Positions 36,615 to 48,679 of a stretch of 64,000 bases of DNA are shown one piece after another. The notes below the pieces were generated by a model. It had not been told where the DNA came from, searched no databases, and worked only from the letters and a program-made list of their open reading frames with translations. The DNA lies in assembly GCA_029204225.1 (NCBI GenBank), contig CM055110.1:42019862-42083861 (forward strand). Reading direction: 5' to 3'. The position numbers and the translations under genes were made by a program. The stretch is from Diphasiastrum complanatum. Taxonomy: Eukaryota; Streptophyta; Lycopodiopsida; Lycopodiales; Lycopodiaceae. Every line of letters begins with the position of its first letter. Position 1 is the stretch's first letter.

Positions 36615-37140
36615 CTATGTCTTTACATCAGTAGCAACGAATGTAGTAGGAATGGTGGTAGTGGTAAGTGAAACGGTGATGGAGGCGGTATCAACAATGG
36701 TGGTGGTGGTTAGTGGTGGGACTAGTGCAGCTGCCTTTGGAACGATCTCCACCTTATCTTCTACAAGATCGCCTTCATCGAAGTATTCAAGGGTGTCTAC
36801 ATCGATGAAGTCATCTTGCTTCAAAGCAGCGGAGTCTTTTGCTTTCTTTTCGGCCCTTGGACTTTCCTGAACTTCCAGTGAAATTTGTGCTGCCTAACCT
36901 TGATCTTGATTTTTTCTTGTTTCTTGGTCAGGATTGGCTGCTTCAGTCTCTTTAACTTTTTCATCATGAGTGGGGTCAGCTACAATCGTCTGGTCAGCTT
37001 GAGTGGTTGCAGGCTACTCCCTTTCTCCCTCCTCTGAAAGTATTGCCTGTGTCTACTGGGCATGAGGGGGTGAGGTAACAACTGGAATGGATCCTGATGG
37101 TGATCGGGATCGGGTGCTTGTATTTGGTGAGTTTACCGGT
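36615..37140 (-). pseudogene. Low-complexity acidic/Thr-rich protein remnant
   Basis: One minus-strand frame runs from 37140 to 36615 without frameshift but with three TAG codons, each explicable as CAG. It contains NTSTRSRSPSGSIPVVTS, a Gln/Glu-rich middle (HDEKVKETEAANPDQETRK) and LKQDDFIDVDTLEYFDEGD, ending in a Thr/Val-rich tail. It resembles the hydrophilic linker regions seen in the gag-type proteins of this window. No domain is recognisable. Confidence 0.5.
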
Positions 37141-37177
37141 GTAGTTATGAATGAAGCCACAATTGATCTAGAGCTAA

Positions 37178-37245
37178 GCTATGAAAGCATCACCTAAGCA
37201 AGGCTTAACCAAGCTACGAAAGCATCACATAAGCAAGACTTTTAA
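37178..37245 (+). repeat. Short tandem duplication (about 33 bp)
   Basis: The phrase aagctatgaaagcatcacctaagcaaggct is repeated as aagctacgaaagcatcacataagcaagact. Confidence 0.75.
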
Positions 37246-37639
37246 TCCTAGAAAGTAGGAAAGAGAGAGATTAAGGAGACTAAAGAGAGAGATCAATATC
37301 ATCAGCTGAATAACAAATGACACAGATTCCTTACTTATAGCCTAAAGGAAGCCCTAAAAACAAGCCTCCAGTGGCAAGGGCCCAACTAGGAGGGATAATA
37401 GTGCGCCCTCCAAGAAGGCCCCCACTCTCCAATTCAACCAGATTTGACCTTATATTTCATTTAATGATATAGAATATGTTTTGAATTTAAGAGAGGATGA
37501 AATCCTCTCAATTTTTGCTCAAATTTATCTGAATTTTTTGACATTGTTGATTACTCATATGATGACCTTGAAAGTGAGATAGATTGTGATAAAGATGGCA
37601 ATTGGAAATCTGGCAATGAGGCCTAGAGGCCATGATTGA
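37246..37639. other. No gene recognised
   Basis: Between the duplication and the next relic gene only AT-rich DNA without a supported frame is seen. Confidence 0.45.
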
Positions 37640-38119
37640 AAAATCTAAAGCCTATGAAAAATTTGCCTAATTTTGTAATTCCAAAAAAAATATCCCCAAG
37701 GCCTAGATATATATCCCCTCCGGAACTATAGAGGCCATTACAGGACATGACATTAGCAGAGCAAACGTCGTTGATTATGATTATTATGATCTGGTATGTA
37801 GATATTATATTGGTATTAATATTGTTCAGTTTTCTTATTGAGTTTGCAGAATTATGTATAATTCTAAATTTATTTTCTTTCTTGTTTACAGGATGCTATT
37901 GAAATAGATGCCTTTGGTATGAGACACGGAGGCATCTGCGGTGTATCAACCGGGAGAAAAGATGTGTCTCTATCTCATTATTTGAAACACTTTCAAAAGA
38001 ATGAGATTTGTGTATATCATTCATCTTTTAATCCATATGCAACCATTGTCATCATGGCCATCAAATCATTATCAATTTGTTTAGGAGGCCATAAGTACGC
38101 AAGAGGAACATATAATCAA
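37640..38119 (+). pseudogene. Relic spliced gene fragment of unknown family, plus strand
   Basis: Exon 1 frame: EAMIEKSKAYEKF, two stops (TAA, TAG; both one step from Gln codons), then GTIEAITGHDISRANVVDYD to a donor CTG before GTATGTAG. The acceptor is TTGTTTACAG. Exon 2 (37892-38119) reads DAIEIDAFGMRHGGICGVS, LSHYLKHFQKNEICVYHSSF, SICLGGHKYARG, then TAG. The join is phase 0. No family is recognised. It faces the coiled-coil frame at 38142 tail to tail. Confidence 0.5.
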
Positions 38120-38141
38120 TAGCAGATTTTAAACTCTCGAA

Positions 38142-38670
38142 TCACAACTTTTCCATGGATTCTAACATTTCTTGGTTTGATCCCCGAAGAGTAGTGACAG
38201 TATCATTCAACTCTGACATAGCATTCTTGAGTGCATTGTTTTCAGCACTAGTGTGTTGCGCATAATGAAGCAATTGTTGATTTGCACGTTGCAATTGTTG
38301 ATTAGCAAACTGTAATTGTTGATTAAGACAAGATATGTTATGCATTCCAATATCACGCAACCTTTGACAACATCCAAGTAATCCGCTATTTGCTTCACAT
38401 ACATATCTGAGAAGATGAGTTACGGACTTAAAATCTTGACACAAATTGGTAGCTGGATCATTAGGATAAATTGATCCATCCACCCACAAATCTATATTCA
38501 TATGATTATTCATTCTCAATTCTCTATTTATTGCAGCATCATTCTCTACAACTTTCGCATTTTACTTAATAATTGGAGTGCATTCCATTGGAAGAGCAAC
38601 ATGCAAATGGAACATTGCCATTCTTTTGTAATGTTTATGTCGCATTGAAAAATCGTCCCGCCTCATATTT
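38142..38670 (-). pseudogene. Coiled-coil protein remnant
   Basis: The minus-strand frame from about 38660 (MRRDDFSMRHKHYKRMAMF) has one TAA (from a Gln or Lys codon), then NNHMNIDLWVDGSIYPNDP and a coiled coil with near-heptad LQFANQQLQRANQQLLHYAQ and MSELNDTVTTLRGSNQEM. The Gln-rich repeats reflect duplicated gcaattgttgatt DNA. Function unknown. Confidence 0.5.
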
Positions 38671-39017
38671 CACTATAAGCATACAATGATTTCAAAAGTT
38701 TTGCCTCTCCTGCTTCAGTTTTTGGATTGAGCACACCAAGATTTTCAGTCTTAAAGCTCTAGTCCCGAATTTTGGAATGAGCATGAAGAGAAGTTATTAC
38801 ATCTCATGCTTAACTAGCTATAATCTGAAGTTAACCATACTAGTTAAACGTCGGACAGGCCGAAAACTTGGAAAACGGTGACCAAAAGTTACTGGTTTTC
38901 ATTCTCTCTCTAGGTAACCTCTCTCTAAAATGAAATTTCTTAAAGGGCCCATTTTGAGCCCATATTTTCCCTAATGACCTTGGATTTGGAGGACTTTTTC
39001 ACTTCTACTTGTAAAAG
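38671..39017 (+). repeat. Degenerate left LTR end of the gypsy element
   Basis: Only the last about 40 bp (ccttggatttggaggactt...cacttctact) match the end of the right LTR near 42530-42565. The rest shows no match and no gene. Confidence 0.55.
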
Positions 39018-39030
39018 TGGTATCAGAGCT
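39018..39030 (+). other. Primer binding site, initiator tRNA-Met type
   Basis: tggtatcagagct lies 5-6 bp after the inferred LTR end, as in other plant gypsy chromoviruses. Confidence 0.85.
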
Positions 39031-39578
39031 AGACAAAGGATGGTAACCTTTTTAACCTTCTGCAAGTTATATTAAGATCACCAACTAAATTTTCTTTTGG
39101 GAAAGATTATTGGCTTTTCTAGTTGTAGGAAGCTTGTAGTTGAAGTACCCAATGGATCTAGTTCTCTTTGGAAGAGAGTAGTGATGCTTATATAATTGTT
39201 TAGGGGCTGATTTTTAATTATGTTAGAGAAGTTTTAAGGTAGGCTTTGGGTTTTTAAAAGTTCTGAAAAAAGATTTTGTGGGATGGTTAGAGAAAGTCTT
39301 CTGGTACATACACAAACTTTTTTTTGCAAAAAGATTGATTCTAGCTTTGTATTTTGATCAAAACTAATGTTTTTTTTTGCATAAATGAAGTGTTTAAAGT
39401 TCTAATTTTCATTTTGAAGTTCTATTTTTCAGACCTGAAAATCTGAAAATCAGATATAAAAAATGAAGTTTTCATCCAAACTTCATTAGTTACACCTTTC
39501 TATCTCCTAGTTTCATGAAAATGACATTGTAGGAAGCAGAAAAAAGGTTTTCAATTTAAGAGCTTAGGGAAGCTGTTA

Positions 39579-41911
39579 GTGAAACCCATCCCAATTCCAA
39601 GAACCTGTGCTTCAAGTGCAATGGCTCTCGAGGGTCACCTTGCACATGATTGCATAAAAAACCAAGCCTCAACCTCAGGTAATCTATCTCGCAGTAATGA
39701 GATGGATGTTTGTTTCCTTAGTTCTTTAGTTTTTGGACCTAATGACCTTATTTGCATTAAAGGTAAAGTTAATGATCAAGTTACAGACACTAAACCTTCC
39801 TACCAAAAAAAGTGAGAAAAAAATACCTTGTGGCAATGGCATCGAGAAGTGATTCCAATTTGATGGATTTTGTTGTTGTTGATGTAGAATTGCACATTCA
39901 GGATTATTTTGAAAAAATAGAATGCCATGTTGTTGCATTGTCTAATGTATATATTGTTCTTGGGCAACAATGGCATTTTGATAAGAACAAGTCATTGAAA
40001 ATTGATTTTGTTGAAAAATCTTTATCTTTTATGCATGAGGATTCTTTAATTAAGATCAAGGCTAGTTTAAGTGTTGATACTAAAAATGTTAACCCTTATT
40101 CTAAACATGAACTTAATTCTATTATGAAAAATTTTGATTTTAAAGTTTATTTATGTTTTCATAATGATATCATTTGCTACAATGATGAAGAACTCAACAT
40201 AAATGCCATGAATATACCCAGTGAGAACACTATAGAATTTGAAGCCTATAATGAACTTAGACAAGAATTCAATGATGTTTTTTTAGACCTTCCTGTAGGT
40301 TTACCACCAGAAAGGACAGTTGATCATAAAATTGACCTAATGCCTGGAGCACTTATAGGATGAGTGCATCGGAAGAGGTTGAGGTAAGTAGGCATTTACA
40401 TGAATACCTGAAAAAGGGGTGGGTACAACCTAGTAAGTCTCCTTGGGCATCACCAGTGGATCTGGTTGCCAAGAAGGATGAGACTATAAGGTTTTGCATC
40501 GACTATAAGAAATTGAACAAGGTAACCGTTAAGAATAGATATCCATTGCCGCGGATGGATGATCTAATAGACTATCTTGTTGGTGTTGGGTACTTTACAA
40601 AGATAGATCTAAGATCGGACTACCATCATATACGAATTAAGGCAGAAGATATTTCAAAAATCGGATTTCAAACTCGCTTTGGTCACTACGAATTTTTGGT
40701 GTTGCCTTTTGGTTTGACCAATGCACCGGCAACTTTTCAACAGATGATGAACAATTTGTTCAGGCATATTTGGGAAGATTCATAGTCGTATCCTTAAATG
40801 ATATCCTAGTGTTTAGTAAGACTTTGGTTGAACATAGAGAGCATCTTAGGATTGTCTTGCATCCTAAGAAGAGAAAAGCTCTTTGCCAAGGAGTCTAAGT
40901 GTGACTTTTTTGTTGAAGGGGTGGGTACAACCTAGTAAGTCTCCTTGGGCATCACCAGTGGTTCTGGTTGCCAAGAAAGATGGGACTATAAGGTTTTGCG
41001 TCGAATATAAGAAATTGAACCGTTAAGAATATATATCCATTGTCGCAGATGGATGATCTAATAGACTATCTTGTTGGTGTTGGGTACTTCACGAAGATAG
41101 ATCTAAGATCGGGGTACCATCAAATATGCATTAAGGCAGAAGATATACCAAAAACTGGGTTTGGAACTCGCTTTGGTCACTACAAATTTTTGGTGTTGCC
41201 TTTTGGTTTGACCAATGCACCGGCAACTTTTCAACAGATAATGAACGATTTGTTCAGGCCATATTTGAGAAGATTCGTAGTGCTATTCTTAAAAACATTC
41301 AGCGACCGAATTTAGCCCTTCCATGCTTATGTATGGTTTTCAACCTCGATCACCAATTAGTGTTGGCATGAAAAACTACGGGTGCAAGTCGCAGCTAATT
41401 TCCTTGCGAATTTGCAAGAAATATTACAGCTGGGGCAAGGCACTATGTTGATCTATCTCGGAAGCACAAGGTATTCATGGTCAACGATTGGATGTTTTTG
41501 AGAGTCCCTAGTCACTCTAGGGACTTGAAAACTATTAAGTGTGTAAGGTTGGCACCTAGGTATTGCAGTCTTTTTAAGGTTATCCAAGTGATAAACAAGG
41601 TCGCATACAAACTAGACCTTCCAGCTAATGTTGGAATTCATCCTGTTTTCCACGTTAGTAAGTTGAAACCCTCGTTGGGAGTTGGAGAGACCCTGGTCCC
41701 TATGGAAAATCTAATCTAGTGGAACTTCTTCGTGATGAGTTTGTGAGTGGACCAGCTGAACCCGAGGCGATTGTTAATAGCCGACAGAGGACTCTACGAA
41801 GTAGAATGCTTCAGGAATTTTTAATCAGGTGGAGGAAAAAATCAGAAGAAGAGAATACCTGGGAAAAAGAGGCTGATCTCTAGAAGAATTTTCCAAATTT
41901 TTCCCTACAGG
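39579..41911 (+). pseudogene. pol: Ty3/gypsy chromovirus pol with duplicated RT block and chromodomain-like C-terminus, broken
   Basis: Order: a broken zinc knuckle (NLCFKC ... frameshift ... GHLAHDC, 39598-39655); a protease-RT linker (39812-40363, ending [18 protein letters not shown]); and RT copy 1 (40360-40880: [50 protein letters not shown]). RT copy 2 follows (40917-41315, same motifs). The sequence then jumps to the end of integrase (LAPRYCSLFKVIQVINKVAY, HPVFHVSKLKPSL). A chromodomain-like tail follows (41755-41880: PEAIVNSRQRTL, FLIRWRKKSEEENTWEKE). The protease DSG motif, RT catalytic YxDD second half, RNase H and most of integrase are missing. Chromodomains of this class steer insertion into heterochromatin. 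Confidence 0.85.
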
Positions 41912-41920
41912 GAAAACTAA

Positions 41921-42568
41921 TGAGTTCCCAACCCCCACAAGAAAGGCATTCAAAGAGTCATAGGTTATGGAAGGAATCTCTTGATTTCCATAAGCCTATG
42001 GAGGTTCTTTAATTCCTCTAAGCTTCTCTCTCTCTCATTGGATGGGCATGAAACTCCATAGTGCACTGGAGGGGGCCATGGGCCATCTATATGAGGGTAG
42101 TAGTGCGCCCATTGGGAGGGGAGAGATATCTCTTGCTTGCTTTGCTTATGCTCTAGTGTTGCTACTAGTGTGTAGAGTACTTTCTTGTGTGTAGTATGCT
42201 CAGGATTTGGATCTTGCTTATGGTATGGGACATAAGTAGGGTTTGGATCTTGAGTATGCTATAGTCTGTTGTGGTATACTTGTGATTTGTTTATGGTTAG
42301 CAAGGGGGTGCTAGATAGGTCTTGCTTGGAGCTTGGATCTAGCTATGGCTGGGTGGTGAATACTTGAGGTCAGCTTGTTATCTATCTTTGTGTTTAAGAG
42401 TAGGGACACAGGCAGAGGAGAGATTCTTGGAGGCTTGTAGATCCTTACTTGCAAGTGGAGGCATCCTAGCTTGGAGTTGGGGGAGCATCTTGGAGCTTGT
42501 AGGTTGCTTGGAGGACATTTGGAGGCTCTACCTTGGATTTGGAGGACTTCATCACTTCTACTATTCTT
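41921..42568 (+). repeat. Right LTR of the gypsy element
   Basis: It starts TGAGTTCCCAAC, shared with 25444. It runs to about 42568 (cttctactattctt), where it resembles the short left LTR end before the primer site. It contains repeated tagggtttggatcttg phrases (42185-42260). Confidence 0.75.
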
Positions 42569-42569
42569 G

Positions 42570-43065
42570 AAAATGATGCAAATTTAGACGCTAACAAAAT
42601 AGAAGAACAAGAACATTATTGTGGACCAGCATATGGGAGACCAATGGAAGCGCTCAGGCCTCAAGTAGATGTTCATAAAGGGAATTTTGTTATGATTCGA
42701 CCACCGTCAGGTGATGAAAATGGCAATGAAGAAGATGATGTGTATCCTATTTGGTTAGCTGTTACATTATCACAAGTTGAAACGGATAAGAGATCCAAGA
42801 ACTATATGAAAATATTGGTGCAATGGTGGGCCCCATGTTCCAAAGGAAACATGTCAGAAAGGAACGCTATTGAGATTGTTGGAGTAAGCAATGGAAAGTG
42901 AACCTTAATGATCCCGAGAGATGGAAAAATGTTTCAAGCATAGTCTGGAGCTGGAAACCTCGAAAAGATCCCCATTAAATAAAATGTATTAAAATTCCTA
43001 AGGCGGTTGTACTGAAGGCAAAACAAGGATCGATTATTGAAAATGATGAAGTCTTCGAAGAATAG
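42570..43065 (+). pseudogene. Orphan domain fragment of unknown family, plus strand
   Basis: The frame 42533-42901 carries QVDVHKGNFVMIRPPSGDEN, DVYPIWLAVTLSQVETDKRS and YMKILVQWWAPCSKGN. After one frame change the reading continues CWSKQWKVNLNDPERWKNV, SSIVWSWKPRKDP and IPKAVVLKAKQGSIIEND to about 43065. The beginning of the frame belongs to the gypsy LTR, so the element inserted at or near this edge. The pattern of beta-strands with Trp and the G-N-F-V-M start vaguely resembles BAH-type chromatin domains, but I cannot assign it. Confidence 0.5.
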
Positions 43066-43317
43066 TTTCATGTTTTTTAAAGGTGTTTTTTAACACCACC
43101 TTTAAATGAAGCTTCCATCAACCAAAAAATGTGCATTATAGTGTGCTCAATTTATACACAAAATATTGATTTTAAAAATATTAAAATAACCTTTACATTC
43201 ATAAGATAATATAGCTTACATTTTTGTTAAACAACATGTTTTATATTTACTTAATGTCAATATCAATCCAATATCTTTAAAACCTAGAATAATATTGAGA
43301 AAGAGAGAGTGCTAAGA

Positions 43318-43655
<338 letters not shown>

Positions 43656-43740
43656 GTCTCAAAATTTTGCAAGAGTCTCAAATTTTCTAAAACTATCTTT
43701 AACGACGATTCGTTGAATCTAGTGATAGACTAGTTAATGT

Positions 43741-44133
43741 ATTCCGGCGTAGGTACAAATTTGTCTCACTCTGATTGGTGGATAAATATAGAGTATGTTT
43801 CTCAATTCGTTATTTGACAAGTGTATGGCTGTGATCAATAGGAATTGGCTATAAATATGGCACCACTTGCCATATTTTGATTCTGTGATCTTTTATTCTA
43901 AACTCACTAGTCTTTTTGTTTTCTTTCTATCTCGCGATATCAAATCGGCGCGCGTCTTCCCAAACAGTGCATGGTCGGATTCATTCAGGCGCGCTGAATC
44001 GATATCAGCTACTTCTGACTTGTGCTCGCGTCAAATTTCAATCTTGTCCTAACGATATCGGATCAACGCGTGCACTCTTTTCATTCCTCTACCAATATCA
44101 TTCTGTCGCGTTGAACCGATATCAGGTTCAATA
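43741..44133 (+). promoter_or_regulatory. Promoter/leader-like stretch with 117-bp tandem duplication and four GATATC sites
   Basis: A TATA-like box (ggctataaatatgg, about 43848-43861) is followed by a leader. In it, cattcaggcgcgctgaatcgat and cattctgtcgcgttgaaccgat are 117 bp apart. GATATC occurs near 43936, 44000, 44055 and 44118, the last within a near-palindrome (ttgaaccgatatcaggttcaa). The ATG at 44134 (MASSSMSSDNKLLDFF) follows directly. It may be an LTR or an element leader. Confidence 0.45.
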
Positions 44134-45780
44134 TGGCTAGTTCCTCCATGTCCTCAGATAACAAACTTCTGGATTTTTTTTAAGCCAATGACATTTCATC
44201 TGAGAAATTAGAGTGAAGAAGAACTTGAGGATCCACCTCAAGATGCAAAAACTCCACTCCAAGAACTCCAAGAAGATCTACAACACCTATGATGGTCAAG
44301 GTGATCAAAGGGAAGGCTCATCATCTCTCATATATTATACTTTTCTTACTTCAATGTTAGATGAGCCAACATGCTATGAAGATGCTTGTAGATCTAAAAG
44401 TTGGATGGATGTTATGCAAGTAGAGTATGATGCTCTCATTGAGAATCATACTTGGGATTTTGTGGATCTTCCTCGAGGGAAGAAACCTCTTGATTGCAAG
44501 TGGGTATTTGAATTGAAGTATAATCATGATGGATTAATAAGTAAGCATAAATCTAGGCTTTTAGCCAAAGGCTTTTTACAAACCAAAGGCATTGATTATG
44601 ATGAGACTTTTGCTCTTGTGGTTAAGCTTGTTACTATCAGGTTGATAATTAGTCTTGCGACAACCTTCAACAACTTGATTTCACAAACGCATTCCTCAAT
44701 GGTTATTTGGAGGAAGAGATCTACATGAGACAACCCGAGGTCTTCATCAAGGCAAAGCATGAAGGAAAGGTGTGTTTTTTTAAGAAGAGCCTTTATGAGC
44801 TCAAGCAAGCATCTAGAGCATGGTACTCTAGGCCAAAGTCTTTTCTCATTTCCCTCAATTTTGTAATGAGTGCATATGATCCATCATTGTACATAAGATT
44901 TCATGATGGCATGATTATTATTCTTGTTTTGTAAGTAGATGACATTATCTTGAGTGGTAATGATCTAGATGGAATTAGAGATGTAAAAATTGCTTTAGCA
45001 AAAGAGTTTAAGATGGTAGCTCTCGGCCTATTAAGCTTCATTCTTGGAATAGAGGTTATTAGAGGATGTGATTTTAGCTTTATTTGTCAATCTTAATATG
45101 CTACATCCATCCTAGATAGATTTGGAATGAAAAATTGTAAAGGCATTGAGACACCAATGGAGCAACATGTAAAAGCATCTATTGATGGTGATGAAACATC
45201 CTTTGAGGACATCACATTATATAGAAGGCTTATTGGCTCCTTGATTTATTTAACTATAACTAGACCTGATCTTAGTTATAGTGTTGGAAAGTTAAGCCAA
45301 TTCATGCAAAGTCCTCTAATTTCACATTGGAAGATGGCCAAAAGAGTTCTTAGGTACATCTCATCTACTAAGAATTTTGGCATTTTGTATAGAGGGACTA
45401 ATCTAGTCTTAAGACCCTATAGTGACTCAAATTTTGTAGGTGACAAAGTGGATAGAAGATCAACAAGTGCTTTTTCCACCTTTCTATGTGATGGAGTAGT
45501 ATCATGGCTTTCCAAAAAGCAAGATATCATCTCCTTATCTTCCACAGAATCCGAATACAAGGCCTTGACATAAACATGCAAGGAGGTCTTGTGGCTCAAA
45601 AGGCTATCGGTGGAGCTTTATATCATGGAGGAGGATATCCCTATCATCTATTGTGACAACCAATCAACCCAATGACTTGCAACTAATCCTACATTCCATG
45701 CAAGGAGCAAACACATCGAGATTGCTCATCATTTCGTGAGAGAGAAAGTGCAAGCCAAAGAGATCAAGCTCCGATTGTGA
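44134..45780 (+). pseudogene. pol: copia element fragment: short N-terminal gag piece joined to RT and RNase H
   Basis: The ATG at 44134 opens a short gag-like N-terminus, broken by a frameshift at a run of eight T. From about 44340 RT is recognised (SWMDVMQVEYDALIENHTW, CKWVFELKYNHDG, LLAKGFLQTKGIDYDETFA). A frame change near 44680 precedes EEEIYMRQPEVF. VDDIIL at about 44937 follows a TAA. RNase H follows ([60 protein letters not shown]). Protease and integrase are missing, so a large internal deletion is likely. Confidence 0.85.
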
Positions 45781-46033
45781 TTGACTCCAATTAAACTAAG
45801 CTTTTGTACACTTTAAACTCTATCTACAACCATACTACAGCCTTGTTTTCACACGTGTGAAGTCGGATTTCAGTTTATGATCAATGATCTGATTGTCGCT
45901 ACTTGTTTTCTATCAAGCTGTTAAACTAGATCTTGTTTTTTGATGACTAGTATCTGATAGATTGTTTAACAAGCACACAATCAACCTTGTGGATCATTCA
46001 AAGATCCATTTATGGTCCTTAGTACTATACTTT

Positions 46034-46665
46034 TTACACTTTGTCTTTGTCCTTGGATTTGTCTCTGTTGAAAGCTTGAGAAAATTGGTTCTTGCTTCTC
46101 CCTTCATGCTTGTTCTTGACAAAGAGAGTTTTGTCACTTCCAATATGCTCGAGTTTGTTCATCCTAGAAAGTTTGTAACTTTGCCTTGCTTCTTCAGGGT
46201 CCAAATTGGGCAACTCCTCCTTTATGGCAAAGGATTGAACAAGATTATCATAGTCTTCTTTTAAGCCATTAAGAATGACTTGTACTAGCTCATATTGATT
46301 GATTATGACACCAACACAAGTAAGCTCCCTATGAAAATCTTTTACTCTCAAAACATAATTTGATGCACTCTTCTCACTTATTTGAAAACTTTGAAAAATC
46401 TGATTTCTAAGAGTGAGTATTCTATAAGTGTTCTTAGCTTCATAGAGGGACTTAAGTGCATCCCAGGCTTCTTTAACAGTGGTGCAAGATCGATCTTGTT
46501 TCTCTTAGAATCTCATTAGAGACATTCATTTTAATGAAGTGTAGAGCCATTCTAGATCTCTTCCTATACTTTGGTATTTCAAGTTGTGCTTGAGGCTCCT
46601 CCTCAATACCAAATACTATGTCCATAACATCCTAGAGTATAAGAACTGACTCCATCCTAACCTTC
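46034..46665 (-). pseudogene. gag: copia gag fragment, minus strand
   Basis: From about 46660 down, with frame changes: FGIEEEPQAQLEIPKYRKRS, EAWDALKSLYEAK-type sequence, then the open frame 46351-46034 (KDFHRELTCVGVIINQYEL, LVQSFAIKEELPNLD). This is the UBN2-type Gag of plant copia elements. It belongs with the primer site at 47491 and the LTR at 47504-48267 on the same strand. The rest of the element is gone. Confidence 0.8.
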
Positions 46666-47490
46666 CATATTGAATAATTGGAGGTACTTAGTCTGTCACT
46701 TGGTTCTAAAATATATCCTCCTACAGGTGCCAGATTGTGAAGACTTTTTGTTATTGGACAATTATATGTTTGAGCTTGTTCCAATCATACTTGATGTTGC
46801 TACTCTCTTTCACTATAGAAATCTTCAAGAGTGTGTTACCAATCCTATGTGAAAAACTTACAACTGTATTTGAGATAGATCTCAAATATTCCACAAAACA
46901 AGATTATCTAGATCAGTCTCTCAAAATGGATTGAGGAACATAGACAGGTTTTAATTCTACTTTTGGCACGTGTTAGATGCTACAAAAGAAAACACTAATG
47001 ATTCAAAAAAGGCTCAAAGGTGTTCAATAACATCAACCTTTGTCTCGATCTTCAGTTTCTTGTGTTGAATACTCAAAGCAATGGATTATGAATCAAGCTA
47101 AATTGAATCAAATAAAAAAAATGGTCACTCAGATTTTGAACCTCTCCCTATCCTCTTTAAGAGCTTATAACTCTTGATAGACAAATCAAATTGATTTGGG
47201 ATCAATTGCAATGGAAAGTACACTTTATAAGCTTTCCATCAAGCTATAACATCACTATCTTTGGACCAAATATGAAGAAATTAAAGAGGTCTGAAAATCT
47301 CTGATTTTCACACATGCGGAATTCCAGAATTCCGTACAATGTCAATTCTGATATGAAAATCTAGTTTCTATCCTCTTTGATCCAAACACTTTTGAAGAAA
47401 GGTAAAGAAAAGTGATAAACTGCTTTTTTGCTTGAATTGGGCTCACTAATTCTTGCACAAACAAAGATAATATCATGCAAAGCTTAATTT
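46666..47490 (-). other. Leader region of the minus-strand copia, no separate gene
   Basis: It lies between gag and the primer binding site. A perfect palindrome cggaattccagaattccg-like core sits at about 47319-47336. No other feature. Confidence 0.5.
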
Positions 47491-47503
47491 GGGTCTGATA
47501 CCA
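47491..47503 (-). other. Primer binding site of the minus-strand copia
   Basis: On the minus strand it reads tggtatcagaccc directly after an LTR ending ttttatca. One base differs from the usual initiator tRNA-Met match. Confidence 0.8.
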
Positions 47504-48267
47504 TGATAAAATTCCAGCAAGCTCACACGTGTGGGGAATGATCCTCAAGTGTGAATGACTTATTAAGCTTTGTGTTTAGCACATAAATTGATTCTAGAAT
47601 GGACGCCAAGATCTAGTACAAGATTTTATGGCTAAATCACAATCTAGCATGCTAAGAATCAAAGAATGATAGCTTTGAAAGACAAGAGAGAAGAAGTACA
47701 AGAATTTGATGCATTAGCATAAGCCTCTACTCGAGTTAGAGAGAGGAAGAGAGAGCAATATTCAAGCAAATAGTGGTGTAGATCCAAAATGATATGAAAT
47801 AGCCTCAAAGCTTGGTTCTTCATCAAAAAATATAAGAATGTCTACACATATTTATGGAGTTTGAAGTAGCTCGAGGTAGAACCATCTTCATCCAACTTCC
47901 ATCCACATCTATAAGTGAAAACTAGAGAATTAGTGACATTTGTCACTTCACATGCATGCATTTCTACCTACTTTTACCAGGTGTCAAATATTCAACTAGA
48001 ATTGTACAAATCATCATGCATGTCACTATGGAACACTTTAAACCATTGCATGTGATATACCACGAGTTTCTACAAGCCTATTATTGACATTTCTATGTCT
48101 ACATTCTATATGCAAGTTGTATATTATCAACTAGACTTGAAAAACCCATGTAGCTCGAGTTTCTTCTAGGCCAAATATGGCATTTACAATATGAAACAAC
48201 AAACTTACATAGAAAAAACTTTGTGAATAGCCTAAAGTCAAAATAGATAATTTTTCATTTTTCAACA
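47504..48267 (-). repeat. LTR of the minus-strand copia, about 764 bp
   Basis: On the minus strand it starts TGTTGAAAAATG and ends TTTTATCA, bounded by TG...CA. A copia-like polypurine phrase (gccaagtgtaggata) stands directly before it and a primer site directly after it. It could therefore once have been shared by two tandem copies. Confidence 0.7.
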
Positions 48268-48679
48268 TATCCTACACTTGGCATGCTTCTACATGACTAG
48301 CTTTTGTCTAGTTTCACATTGGTTTGAAAAACAAGCTATTCTAAAGCATGAATTGGCTGAAGCAAATAGGCATACTACTCACACACATGTGTGATTTACA
48401 TATGTACATATGTTGTAAGCTTGATCTATCTCTATTTGTGAAAATAAATGATTTATTGGTGTAGTACAACCTATTAATAGAGAATTGGATCAGATCTTTT
48501 CATATGTTGAATAGTTTTTAATTCTTTTTTGTTATCTTATGGTGATCTTGATCAAACTAGAAATTCTCTACAGATTTGACATTTGTTTTTGTGCATCTTC
48601 TCTTGTGCCTAGATCTATATTTAGGATCATTTAGGATCTCAAATCTTTACATTGGGAAATACAAGATAGATTTTACAAT
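48268..48679. other. No gene recognised
   Basis: AT-rich; no retroelement domain seen. Confidence 0.45.
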
